Source: Pyxicephalus adspersus (lineage: Eukaryota; Chordata; Amphibia; Anura; Pyxicephalidae). From it: 64,000 nucleotides of DNA. Position numbers and translations under genes: made by a program. Shown piece after piece: positions 1 through 24,490 of the stretch. The stretch spans positions 62,241,027 through 62,305,026 of the forward strand of contig NC_092861.1 in assembly GCF_032062135.1 (NCBI RefSeq), read 5' to 3'. The notes beneath the pieces were generated by a model. That model saw nothing but the letters and a program-made list of their open reading frames with translations. It was not told where the DNA came from and searched no databases. Numbering within the stretch: position 1 is the stretch's first letter; each line of letters opens with the position of its first letter.

Positions 1-12470
<12,470 letters not shown>

Positions 12471-12906
12471 TATACATTTTTACACAAATATTTCAAACTA
12501 TCATACACCATTTATACATAAGATTTACCTAGGCCTTATAAAAATAATGCCTTCATATGATATAATAATTGTAGAAGAGACAACAAAAGTTACCTATTTT
12601 TAATATCACAAAACTTTCTTTAAGCATTGGTTTTGCACACTGAATGTAGTAACAGTTTTCTTATTTTACATTTAAAAAATGCCTTTTTCTTTCTCTAAAA
12701 TGTTTATGCAATATCTAGATTATCTTGCTTTCTAAATGAATTATCTACCATATTTCACACAATGGATATTTGATTACATTGGGAATTAATAAAACACCTC
12801 AAACACTGTATACTGTGCGTATACTATTGGTTAGTTATGTGTGCTGTCCATGGTGCTGATTGCACAAATTATGTACAACACCAGACAACACACCTAAAAA
12901 CATATA

Positions 12907-13130
12907 AGGCCAGATTTGTTTAAACTCTCCATGGCTGGAGAGGATACACTTTTATCAGTGAAGCTGGGTGATCCAGCAAAACTGGAATGGATCTGGTCCA
13001 GGATTAAAAAAAATTGTTACCAAATAGCAAATAACTTTAAAGAAATCCATTCCAGGTTTGCTGAATCACCCAGGTTCACTGATGAAAGTGTATCCTCTCC
13101 AGCCTCGGAGAGCTTTAATATATTGGGCCC
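12907..13130 (+). mobile_element. Harbinger-like foldback MITE, copy 1
   Basis: An almost fully palindromic 224-bp element. The left arm carries GGAGAGGATACACTTTTATC and GAAGCTGGGTGATCCAGC; the right arm carries the reverse complements ending TATTGGGCCC. The non-palindromic centre (GGTCCAGGATT ... AACTTTAAAGAAATCC) sets the orientation. Three related copies occur at 29295, 44975 and 54742. The left end is worn. The apparent reading frames across it on both strands come from the palindrome. It lies 464 bp from the CSMD exon. Confidence 0.85.
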
Positions 13131-14978
13131 AGTTAGGGGACATAAGCAAATGTTCTGACTTGCTGTTAAGGTATTGTTCCTTGATGTAAAACAAGATGAC
13201 AGCACCCTACAGACACTTGAATCTAGAACTTTTCAAAACAAGTATAATTTCAATGCAAGTATAAAAAAGGAATATTTCCACTAATTACAGGATTACATTA
13301 TGTATACGTCCCAGGCTTAGAAATGTATTACATATTATAGGTTTATGGAATTTGCAATAGCCAGAGGACAATTAGGTAAAAAAAATGTAAATAATTGCTG
13401 GCAGTAGCACACTCAGCTGGATAACTAGAACTGTAAAAAATCATTAAGAATTTTGTTAGCTTTCCCTCCAGTGCAACAAAATCAATGCACTGAGTCACTT
13501 AATATTACCTATTATGCACTAATGTACAAGGAAGCAATTAATAATTAGAACATTGGGTAATAATGTTCTAACAGGGAGATGAATAATGCTGTTCATATTT
13601 TGTAGCTATCTTATTTGCTGAAAAAAATTGCATGTCAAGTCATTTTATATTACTTATTTTATTTTTTCCTATTTTTTGAAACAGTGCATAGTTTAGGCCA
13701 ATCTGTTTTTGAAAACCCACTATCTGGATTTAAATTAGCCATCCAACATGTGCTTTTTCTCTCTGGAGGCCACCACTCCAGTCTGCTCAGAAAACAGACT
13801 ACTAACCTTTAGAGATGTATTCCCTCTAGTCATTATGATTTATTGTTAATTAGGAGTTAATTATTAATTCTAATATCTGGTATGTGTGTTATTCTATTTT
13901 ATTTTGGAAATTTTTGAATAATTAAACATATTGTTCATAATAATATCATGGTATAAGCCAATATTCCTACTCTGTAAACATTTAAGTTACTTGTAAACCT
14001 GTATATGAAACCCCAACAGGAAAAACAATGTGATTGTATAAGCTCAAGTGTTCAAAGAAGTGTCTTTTTGACAGGCCATTCCAAGTGTCAAATAGTCTGA
14101 TGAGAACTTGACAGAAAAGGGTCAACTCTGGCTTCTCCAAATTCAGTTTGCTCAACTCCAGAAGAAATGACTATTTGTTTTATTCAATGGTAATGTCACA
14201 AATTGCATTGGTTTGTGGTTTAGCCAACCTTTGCATCACGTTACTTTCATTCTTACATAATCATCATTACTAAATTAAATAATATTTAACTTAAACAAAC
14301 ATACTATTGTGGATTCAGATGGAAACACAACCATGAAAATAATTTTAGAAGCTTTGCAGTTAATTGATTTAACTCTGGGACATGTAGCCATTAGGATAAT
14401 ATATAAATATAACAATAAAATACAACTTCAAACAGTTTAGGTGGAAACAACTAGAAAGTGAATTATTGGTACAAAATTTATTTTGACCGGGTAAGTCAAG
14501 GAAGAATTGCACTTTCAGATGAAACAAATGTATTATCTTTGCCTGGCTTAATAATAAAAGCATTGTTAAATCAACAATGTAATACAAGATGATATGTAAA
14601 ATATTGTACAGAGAAACATCACTGAATTGTGCATCCAACTGTTCATCAGCAGCTTGGCATGGGGTCAACAATACAGTAGTTACATCATCAGGGACTTGAT
14701 CAATGTAGGTATATTATGAAGGCAATGAAGACACACATAGATTTTATATCTATTAAAAAATAACTGCAAATGGGCTAAAATGGTTATAATTAAATGGTAG
14801 AAAGAAAATGAAGATTTATTTGTGTTATTTAATACTTTTGTGCCATTACCTGCTTGAGATCCAAGGATATACTAGTTACATTACACAAGAACGTAAATCT
14901 TGTAGAATATACCCTGTACATTTTTCAATGCGTTGTTCCTGCTATGTCCATTCCCATGTGTACTGTTTTTTAATAAAA

Positions 14979-15014
<36 letters not shown>

Positions 15015-16224
15015 ATATAATAATATTTATAATATCCAGTATTTAATATACAGTACAGTAATATCCAGTATATATAATATTATATATAGACAATGGTGAT
15101 TTATAACAATAATGCAAATGCATGTTCTGTAAGTAGATTTGGTATGTTCTGCTTTAATTTACATATAATCAAATTTTATCAGTAGACAGTACAATTTCCA
15201 AGTAGGTCCTGTGCTAGAAATTACATTTCACATGTAGAAGGACACACTGGAAAAAGAATAATTTTAACTTGCAAATAAAGCAACCTCCAAGATTCCGGGC
15301 GTGGTCAAAAGCACTGGAAAATATGACATGAGACTTTAGGAACTAATACAATTTTTTTCATTAGACATTTTAGTCTATTGTTTTATTAAAACAGACTGTG
15401 TTTGTATGTATAACTTACAGTATAAGTGTAGGACACAATCAAGAGGCAGAAACTGCAGCTGGACTGAACATAAGTGGGTCCTGCTGTCTGATTTGATCAT
15501 TACCAGCTATATATCAAAACACAATTTTTAGGTTTGTTGGTATTATTGTATTTTATAGATTAGGATATAGTATTAAGCAGATCATTTTACCTTTAAAAAT
15601 ATCACAAACACCTTGAGATATTTTATGGGCAATTTGCTAATTAAGAATATTCATTCTTTTTTTGTTTTTTTTCTTTAGACATTTATTAGAATGGAGACCA
15701 CAAAAGCGTGTGTACTGAACTACAATCCCAGGCTTCATTTTTCAGAGTGATTATAGACACTTAGACAGCACAATTGTTATAACAGGGTAAGGAATTGATT
15801 TTCTTTCTAAACAAGTGACAAAACATGAGCTGCATGGTTCTGCCTCTTTGGTGACAGATGTAGATTTCCAGTTCTTGGCATTTCAACAAAACTTTTTGCC
15901 AGCTTTATCAAAAGGGAATTGTGAATTTTCACTTTAGGGAAATTTGGCAAGATAAATGCTTTGTGCTTGCTGTGAAAGTAATGGCTTATAGATGGCAATA
16001 TTGGTCTTTAAAAACTAAAATGAACATATTACAACTATGATTAAAAGTGAGTTATGTATTTAATACACCACAAATAAAAAGACAAAGATGATTTAAACCA
16101 AAACATGTGCTAATAATTGTAATAAGGCATTGAATTCAGGTTATTAAAAATATAAGACCATTTGCAAGGGTAAAATAATATTGTCAGGGACACTAGCCAC
16201 TTACAACTTATGTTTAAACAGACT
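13131..16224. repeat. AT-rich intron with one TA microsatellite
   Basis: A (TA)n run occupies 14982-15011, followed by a further AT-rich stretch with repeated ATATCCAGTAT words to about 15090. Otherwise I see no gene or classifiable element. Confidence 0.6.
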
Positions 16225-16225
16225 G

Positions 16226-16244
16226 ATTATTATTATTATTATTA

Positions 16245-16317
<73 letters not shown>
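16226..16317. repeat. Mirrored trinucleotide microsatellite (ATT)n-(AAT)n
   Basis: About 56 bp of ATT repeats, broken once by a T run, switch near 16282 to AAT repeats. The two halves are reverse complements, so the tract can fold into one long A/T hairpin. Confidence 0.95.
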
Positions 16318-16319
<2 letters not shown>

Positions 16320-17029
16320 TAATTTAGAACTACATTAAACAGAATAATAACAGAAGCATTTGTATGATTCTGCATCTGAGTGTGTCAGACATTAATGTAC
16401 ATGATCTATTATTTTCCATAGCAGGTACCATGTTCAGGTTTACCTTGATAACCATACTCTGAAAACAAACTCAAAGAATAAACACTACACAACTCTAACA
16501 GAATTACTTAGTAAACTAGAGCAAAGAATAATGATGTACAAAGTGCAGAACTCTGTAACAACAATCATAGATCATCTCTGGACTTTTCTGACTCTGGTAA
16601 TGCAAAATCTAAATTGATGCCATAGGTTAAGGTAGGTATTGAGAACTATCAGCCATTTAGGTCATTTGAGTTAGTTCTTGTATATTATAACATGTTTTTT
16701 TATTTTACAGTTAGCATTTGTTTGATACATGCTTTTATTGATCGGTAAAATCTCATATTGTTTACAACTGAATATGTGAGATATATCTTAATCCCAATTG
16801 GCATAGTTTAGGGCTATTGTAATCCAATCATGTTTTGCTGTTCTGAGATAAAGAAAAAATAATCCTTAAAAGTGCCATGGCACTACCTGAAACAACATTA
16901 AATCTCTCTGTTCTCCTAGGAATTTCAGATTGATCGGGCAGGGTTCAACAGCACCTAGCAACACTTAAACGTTTCTACTTTTTAACGCCTCCCATACATT
17001 ACTATTAATATATCACTATAGCAAATTGT
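16318..17029. other. AT-rich intron, nothing recognised
   Basis: No coding similarity or terminal inverted repeats were seen. Base composition becomes more balanced after about 16870, approaching the G-rich block. Confidence 0.5.
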
Positions 17030-17830
17030 CTCACTGGCCTATAGGAAAGGGAAGCCTGGAGCCAAGGGACAAAGCACTGTGGGGGAAGGCTGCCATGAGG
17101 GGGAAGCAGGGTTACAGCTCAGATGTGGTTAAAGAAAAAGGTGAAACACAAGATAGAGTGCAAGGATTGGTCAGTTTGTAGGTTTGGAGTGGGAAGGAGA
17201 AGCTTTATGAAGAGAGGAAATTGAAAGTGGGGGGCAGTGCAAATGGTCTGTAGAGTGAGCGTTACCAGACCACCCGCTTAGTGTAAACAGGGTTTTTTGA
17301 GGATGGTGGGCTACTGCTGTGTATTTAAAGGGTTTGTTGGGTTGGGTAGTTGGAAGGTCCTCAAGGGCTGGTCTAAAAAGGTGTTTTTATTAAAGGTGGG
17401 TCACCCACCTTAGGGTGTGGTATCTTCAAACTGATGAAAGCTGAAGTGGTGATCTGCCTGGTTTTAAATTTGGGAAATGTTTGTTGGTGTTTTTGGTATT
17501 GTTACCCAGGTGGTTTGTTGCAGTAATTTAAGCAAGTTGGTAGCAGACCTTAAAAGTGAAATGGAAATGGTGAAGGCCTTCAAGGACCTGCAACCTTAAC
17601 CCCTTAATAGCTACATTATATTGGTTTTATAAGGACCTGATTAAAAAGAATCAAAGTGGCTGCTATAGCAATTTAACTGCAAACCATGGTATGTGTAATT
17701 TTCTGAAGGGTTTGGGTTGAGGAAAGGTGGGGCCAAGCCACCGTGTGTTTAGGCTGAAACTTCAGAATCCGCAGTCATTTATGGGAAACAAGGGGAGGGG
17801 GAGGTGGAAGGTGGACAAGCTTCAACACTA
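17030..17830. repeat. G-rich unclassified block, probably transposon-derived
   Basis: This segment departs sharply from the AT-rich surroundings. The plus strand is rich in GGG and GTTGGG words from GGGAAGCCTGGAGCC near 17050 to the GGGGAGGGGGAGG tract near 17800. It contains a perfect 9-bp arm palindrome AAGGTGGGT-C-ACCCACCTT at 17393-17411. Stops interrupt all frames. No terminal repeats or target duplication were identified, so the class is unknown; an LTR element fragment is possible. Confidence 0.4.
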
Positions 17831-18111
17831 CTATTAGACAGAGAAATGGGGGACCTTTAAGTCAGCAGTATTTTTTTGTTGATTAGCTGTCAGTCATTAT
17901 AAATTATTAGTGCCAATAAATACCATTTCAGATAAAACCTTTTTTTAACAAAGCTCTTCTCAGATATGCCACTGTAGATTTTCATGCCATAAAGATTGTA
18001 GCAATTTAGCCATCAGTGTTATGGCAGTGCTCACAAATGATATCTTGCTAACTATATGACATCTAAATTGGTCTCATCTATAGTCAATAGTCCAGAATCT
18101 CAACTCCGCTC

Positions 18112-18473
18112 TTAACCCCCCTAGCATTCTAATTCTGTCTGTATTTCCACGCAAAAAGCGTTATATTTTTTTGCATGGAATTTATTGAATATTGAATCCA
18201 ATAAAAATTTTTTTGAATTTCCCGTCACTCCTCCCGTCCGCACCAACGTCACCGGGAAAACCCCGAGATCATCTTCGCAGTCGTCGGCTGGAGATCGGAG
18301 GAAGAAGACATGTCAAATGGAGCTGAAGGGACCAGCAGGATGCTGGGGGACGACAACGGAACGTTTTTTTTTTTAATGTTTTTAGTGACCCCCCAAGTGT
18401 GACTGAAGATTACTGATTTTTTCATGGTAAATCCACCCCGAGTCACACTCGGGAATACCGCTAGGGGAATTAA
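18112..18473 (-). mobile_element. piggyBac-like nonautonomous element, copy 1
   Basis: The element is bounded by exact TTAA on both sides (18112-18115 and 18470-18473). The right end, read on the minus strand, starts CCCCTAGCGGTATTCCCGAG; the left end reads CCCCCCTAGCATTCTAA. A GC-richer interior holds the family's TGACGTTGGTGCGG segment. A TTAA target duplication and an inverted end beginning CC fit the piggyBac superfamily. No transposase is present. It is oriented opposite to the copies at 46231 and 57744. Confidence 0.85.
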
Positions 18474-19784
18474 ACATCTAGCTTTGAATGTTCCGTGAAT
18501 AAAACTGAACATCGACAATGTTTGGCAATCAGATTTGGTAACTAGGGCAATGACAGGTATGTTGTATGTCATTGTCCACTGTTTGTTTTGACTAAAGCGT
18601 ATGCAATACCAGGCTTCCTGCCACTGCAGAGGCAGATAAATAATTCCCCAGGAGCCATACACCATAGTCATTGACGGGTATAGCATACAGCACAGCTAAC
18701 AGAGCCATCAAACAATGACAGTTGTCAGTGGCTGCTAGCTGGATTTACTGAGCCATAGGTTATATTTGTCACTGACTTCAATAAGACTGTAATTTAGCTA
18801 CTGAATAAACCCCAAACATCGGGGTAATTCAGTAAACTGTTGGTGAACTGAACAGAGGCAAATTATTCCAACCACATGAAATACCTAATCTGCCTTCTGG
18901 CATTCTGATTCAGCAATATTTAGCAAATGGGGGATTACTTCCATATCTTACATAAGCAACAAGTAGAGAACAGAAAAAGAAGAATCTTTCTTTTACCAAT
19001 TCTTCAATTTTTTATTAATGTATCTGTTGCCAGGGAACAAGCCTGCATGCCCAAATAAACAGCATCTGAAAAAAAAATTTGCATAACGGCCTATGATTTG
19101 GGCACCTTACAATAAAGAAACTCTTCACATGAAACCAGAATATAAATAAACAAATCTGAAAAAAGATGTGATTTTGCTGCTTGGAAGGCATAATGCCAAG
19201 TACATCAACACAATAAAGTAATATAGCTCAAGGAGTCAAGACCAGGCTGCCAAGATCTTGCTTCTATAATCACAGGGCAAGTAGAGCATTTTGGAATGCT
19301 AATAATTCTACATGCCCTCGGGTTTTTAATATGGTATTGTGCATCTTATACTATTATATAAGGCAAAGAACAGAAAGAATTACAAGAACCAGACAAGCAA
19401 ATAGGGGAAAAACAATATTTGGTTTTTCAAGAAAATATTGGATTAATGGTCCTCAAACCAGCTTCCAAGGGAATCATGAGAAGGCAGAGTTCACAGATAT
19501 ACTTATGTGAATTAAACTAGACAATATAGCATAAAGTAAACTAAAGTCAAACATAGTTTAAGGCATTTAAATAATTAGCTTTTGTAATACATATATTCAA
19601 AGCCTGGGGATAGCAACACATAATAGATAAATATATAGGATTTTACACCTATTGTATTAATAGCAAATAATAGGTATTTTGGTGGATGCCAGAACTTGTA
19701 TATAGCATTGTGCTGTAATTTTAATCTTTCTTTAAAATTTAGGGATGGTCAGTTGGTAAGGAATAAATAATTAGAAATGAACAT

Positions 19785-19820
<36 letters not shown>

Positions 19821-21221
19821 ATTTAACTATGTGTACCCAAACTAATTGCCTCCAGGCACACATATTGTTTCACTATCACGGAATATAAAAACTGTGTATT
19901 GAATAAAAAAAAGTTTTGAGGTCAAAATTCAAACAACAAAATATTTTTAATTACCACTACTTGAAGTGCTTTTACAAAACAAATGCTAGCAATAAGGCTT
20001 TTTGCAGAAGACGCTGCATTTTTTTCTGCCTTACCTGCTAGCAAGTCTCTTTGCATGAGCAACTCAGTGTAAATTCTTGGTATGCCTGTACTCATGAGCA
20101 GAGGATATATCACCCAGGCCACTCTATCAAGATGGCAGAAGATGCTGAATTTAAGGGAAGAAAGGGGCAAAGATGATGAGAGGGTTAGAAAAACTGGGGC
20201 AAGTAAGTGCTCACGTTCATGCACCAGTGTAAAATGCACACATACTTCAATACAGATTTCAGTTTGCTTTTTCTTTTAAAAAATGGTACTACAAAAGCTC
20301 CAACACAGTCAATTGCCTGTACCATGTGGGCTGGCCTAGAGACAGAACTACAGGACATTTACAATACTGATAGTAGCATGGGATAATTTGGATGTATCCT
20401 AATTTATTAAATATTACTGAGATATATATTTAGGAGGGAAGAACATATTTGTTCAGCATTTTCATATTTTTTTTTTCTTATTACTGATATGGATAACGCT
20501 TTCATTATTCCTATCCTACGTCATCTAGAAATTATCGCTAATATAGTAATTATTATACTGATTCATTTATATTATCTATAGCTATGAAAATAGCCTTGTG
20601 CTGGTTGTCCACATCTCACATAATACAAGACATTCAGCTGTAATTAATATATTAAGACTAATGCACAGGAGTTTTGTTTGTTTTTCCTGTGGACATTTCA
20701 TTAGTAACATAAACTCTATTTGCATATTGATAAGGAGATATACCAGGCACTTTCACTGGTAGTAGAATATTATATTGTTAACAGAAGATGGCACTGCAGT
20801 ACAGACATTTAATCCTCTCTTGTCTAAAAAGCAGTTACATTTCTGTACATATGGAAGATTTTTTTTTCTGTTTAAAAAGGTCGTTAACGGAACCTATATT
20901 TAGAACTGAATACAAAATTATTTGCATGCTCTGTGACTGATGAATAGCATCTACAATCCTAAAGCTGAAATCTAGGGTTACCTATTGCACTGAGCCCCCC
21001 TCCCTCCAATGCAAGGTGAAAATGTTTTAGTCCAGGATACCATTAAAATCAATTTTATTTACCTTATTTACTAATCCCCAGCAGACTGCACTTCACCTCT
21101 TCTCTTTGACTCTCTGGGTTGAGGGTAGACCTTCAACATAATTACATGCCGGAACTATTAATTATAACTATTAATGATAACTAGCACGTGATGAGCTAAG
21201 TAAATTATCCCTTCAAAGCCT
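18474..21221. repeat. Intron with AT microsatellite and possible worn repeats
   Basis: (AT)n occupies 19789-19818. Around 18740-18860 there are transposon-like words (GGATTTACTGAG and GGGGTAATTCAGTAAA) that may be an eroded foldback, but no boundaries could be set. Open frames at 18249-18686 and 19922-20239 show no recognisable protein. Confidence 0.5.
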
Positions 21222-21430
21222 AAGGCTATGTTTACACTGGCCATGAGGTTGCAGTGCATTTACCGTTTTCTCTGCTGCCTTTGCAGAGACACAACATATA
21301 GCTTCTTTCTGTGGAAGCCCCATTAAGAATGAATGTCAAATGTGCAGATGCCATTTTTTTTTAAAGAAAACGCTGTTAAAAGAATGACCAAGTAGCTGGC
21401 AACGTTCCAACAACCAACCCCAAATGTGCA
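21222..21430 (+). repeat. Interspersed frog-type repeat fragment
   Basis: It begins GCTATGTTTACACTGG and contains TGCAGAGACACAAC and TGGAAGCCCCATTAAGAATGAATG, phrases I associate with a common anuran interspersed repeat. It has no coding content and its superfamily is unassigned. The assignment rests on recall. Confidence 0.45.
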
Positions 21431-21439
21431 GATTATATA

Positions 21440-22330
21440 TACAATGTGCTGGATGGTAGGTACAGTATGTGGGGCCATTATATCTCAGATACTGCCAATG
21501 TTGTATCTGTAGGAAACATGTAGGTTTCTCTGCTCGTTATTCAGAATTTCTGTTCTGGGGCTGGTTTTATTGGGAATCTTCAAGAGCAAGGTGGGGCAGA
21601 TATCCAATTCCAGGCCCCACATCTGCCTAAGCCCAGAAACCTATTTAGAATGCTCTGTGCTAGGCAGCAAGTGTGGCTGCTGGTTGGACTGGCTGTGGGT
21701 CAGTCTGCCACAAAAACAAAACTATTTGTTTTTCGCTGTCTTGCTGAATACCGGCAGGAGCCCTAAAGAGTTGATTTCTCATAACATTTATATATTGTAA
21801 CACAGGGATCAAGGGTTCATCTGTGTTACTAGGCATAGTGCTGGATGGGCAATATGTGGGACCACCGTTTCTCAGGTGTTGCTACTGAGATAAAACTAGA
21901 AGCGGTTGGTTTGGAGAAGCGCTGCTTTGAAAGCCAATCTATACAATTTGTTTGTGCTAGGAGGAGGATTTCTTTGGCAAAGACAAATGCAAAATCTAAT
22001 GATAGCTTTTTTCAGCTAATCACAGTCTCACAGTCCTCTACAATCCAGGTTAGCAAATAGTCAATCAGTCCATGGCTCAACAAGCAGCTCTTTCAGATCT
22101 AGGAAATACAGCTCCTCAACAGAGCTCACCTCCATGCTCCTTGTTTGCAGCTTTCCTGCTGCTATTCCATATCAGACATAGCCATGTTTATCAGCATACC
22201 TGTGTTCTTTATAACCAGATATCCTATCTGGTGGAGCCAAATCCAGGGATGTACATGGGTAGAATGGAAAGGCCCAGCTATAACCTTCCTTCTAATTTCA
22301 GAGTCCAGAGCCCTAAAACAAATTAGTCAA
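21440..22330 (+). repeat. Unclassified repeat with internal direct duplication, possible LTR remnant
   Basis: The segment starting GTGCTGGATGG near 21446, followed by ATGTGGGGCCATTATATCTCAG, recurs about 390 bp later near 21838 (GTGCTGGATGGGCAATATGTGG, then CTCAGGTGTTGC). Direct repeats at this distance could be a tandem or solo long terminal repeat. No primer-binding site or viral-type protein was found. It directly precedes the LINE cluster. Confidence 0.4.
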
Positions 22331-22929
22331 CAGCAACCATTGTCGCTTTCTGTTAGTTCTGGACTCCGTCCTAGAATACATCCTGTTTTTTAAAAAAATG
22401 CTTTATATTTTGGGGAAACATACCTCCCATCCAGGGCCCATCCTTGCGGTCCTGTACAATGGGTAATAACAGCCCTGTGTATGCAATTGTTTTCCCCTGC
22501 AACCCCCATCTGATTGTATATGGTATGTCTCCCATTGTAGATGAATTTATTGCACCATCTTTAATCTCCTCATAGATTTATCTGTTCACTATCCCTTAGT
22601 TCCAGCTGAGTGCACATTGATGCTTATTGCCCTGCCAACCCCTCCCCTCCCCAAGTTCAACTGATATCCCAAATTCCGTATACTCTGATCAGTCCATCCA
22701 GAATCAGGGCCCAAAGCACTTCTATTTACACAACAGGCAAGGTCACGTGCCCAAATCTTAAGTGCCAAATTATAAGTGCAATGGAAATTAATCCAGGGAA
22801 TTGACACATGAATTGGAACAGATTTAGACATATTGTTTTACTCTGCCACTCCCATCTCCTGCCTTTGGACTGATTTATCCACTTGGACTTTGCCTCCTGG
22901 CTCCCACACATTCTTTCAAATGACCTGCC

Positions 22930-24490
22930 CACCTCATCCTTGGTGACTTCTATGTTGCAATGGATGGGCTCAACCTTCCCTCTCTAGCCAAACTGCTGTC
23001 CATTACCTCCTCATTTGGTCTCACTCAGAACATCAATGGCCCCACACACAATGCCGGACACACTTTAGACCTGGTATTTTCAAAACTCTGCAACCTCACC
23101 CTCCTTGACAACTCACCATTTCCCCTTTCTGATCAAAACCTTATCACCTTCATCCTATCGAACTCTTGCCCTCCCTTGCCACATCCCAGACCTGGCGATG
23201 GCAGAGAGATATCCGTAAGCTTTACCACAACTTTTTGTCAAACTGCCTTGCGTCCCTAACCCCCGCTCTCTCTAAAATCACCTTCCCAGATGAAACCCCA
23301 CACCTGCTTCCTCCACAACATCATTCTCTGCCCAAGACATTGCCACCTACTTTAGAGATAAAATAGACAAAATCAGACATGTCTCTGGTCACCAAGCCAC
23401 TCCAACCATACCCACCCCTTCCACCTGTAAATCATCACTGGCCTCCCTCAGCCCTGTTACTGTCGACAACGTCTCTTCTCTCATCATCTCCATCTACTAC
23501 CTGTCCACTTGACCTAATTTCCTCTGATCTTCTCCGTGCCCATTCCTCCACCCTGGCCCCTGCCCTAACCAAACTATTCAACCGCTCCCTTTCTACTGGT
23601 AAATACCCCTCAGCTTTTAAACATGCCATAATTCTCCCTATCCTAAAGAAACCCTCACTGGACCCCTTCCTACCCTCTAACTACCGTCCTATCTCCCTTC
23701 TCCCATATGTCTCAAAACTGCTTGAACTCCTTGTCTACAAAAGACTCACCCATTACCTGATCACCAACTCTCTCCTGGACCGCCTCCAGTCTGGTTTTAG
23801 AGCTGCCCACTCCACTGAAACAGCCCTTACTAAAGTGGCCAATGACCTCATCAGAGCTAAGTCTCAAGGCAACTTTTCCCTCCTCCTTCTCCTTGATCTT
23901 TCCTTTGCTTTTGACACTGTTGATCACCCCCTTCTAATACAAATCATGCACTCTATTGGTATCTGTGACACTGCTCTCTCTTGGTTTACTTTCTATCTGT
24001 CTGACCGCTCCCTTCAAGTTTCTTTCAATGGTAACTCCTCCTCGCCCACTCTCCTCCCTGTTGGTGTTCCCCAAGGGTCAGTCCTTGGACCAGTTCTCTT
24101 TTCTCTGTACACCTCCTCTCTCGGTAGTCTCATATCCTCCTTTGGCTTACAGTACGATCTGTATGCTGATGACACTCAAATCTATCTGTCCACCCCTGAC
24201 TTGTCTCCCTCAGTCCTAGGTAAGGTCTCATGCTGCCTGTCAGCCATATCATCATGGATGTCTGACCGAATTTTGAAACTCAACCTGGATAAAAGAGAAC
24301 TCATCATAATCCCCCCTCAAATTCCAAATCTCCCCCTGACATATTTCTAACTGTTAACAACACTGTTATTCGCCCCTCCCCTCAGGCACATTGTCTAGGT
24401 GTCACCTTTGACTCTGCCCTCTCATTTACCCCCCATATTCAGAACATTTCCAGGTCCTGTCACTTTCATCTACACAACATCTCCAACCAA
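22930..24490 (+). mobile_element. L2/CR1-type LINE, truncated at both ends and frameshifted
   Basis: The order is that of an APE-type non-LTR retrotransposon: the end of an endonuclease domain (HLILGDFYVAMDGLN from 22934, then THNAGHTLDLVFSK), a linker ([15 protein letters not shown] around 23348), reverse transcriptase (23500-24350), and the start of the post-RT region (CLGVTFDSALSFTPHI) in another frame up to about 24487. The similarity stops abruptly near 24490, so the C-terminal end and 3' UTR are missing. The left edge is uncertain and may reach about 22840. Several frameshifts mean it cannot be active. Confidence 0.9.
23379..24350 (+). pseudogene. LINE reverse transcriptase reading frame (decayed)
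   Basis: The longest true coding relic in the window, 323 codons. The first 38 or so codons are out of frame with the original protein; recognisable RT starts near [14 protein letters not shown] (residues 39-52). RT hallmarks follow in order: [10 protein letters not shown] (100-109), the conserved block [13 protein letters not shown] (138-150), the catalytic [13 protein letters not shown] (171-183), [10 protein letters not shown] (229-238) and the catalytic YADD (262-265). After residue 323 the frame is lost by a one-base change; the next frame continues TVNNTVIRP. Both catalytic aspartate motifs are intact. The clade is L2 or a close CR1 relative by motif wording. Confidence 0.92.

Noticed and set aside
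18249..18686. 145-codon minus-strand frame
   Set aside because: Half lies in a piggyBac-like element read out of any known coding context; the rest has no recognisable domain.
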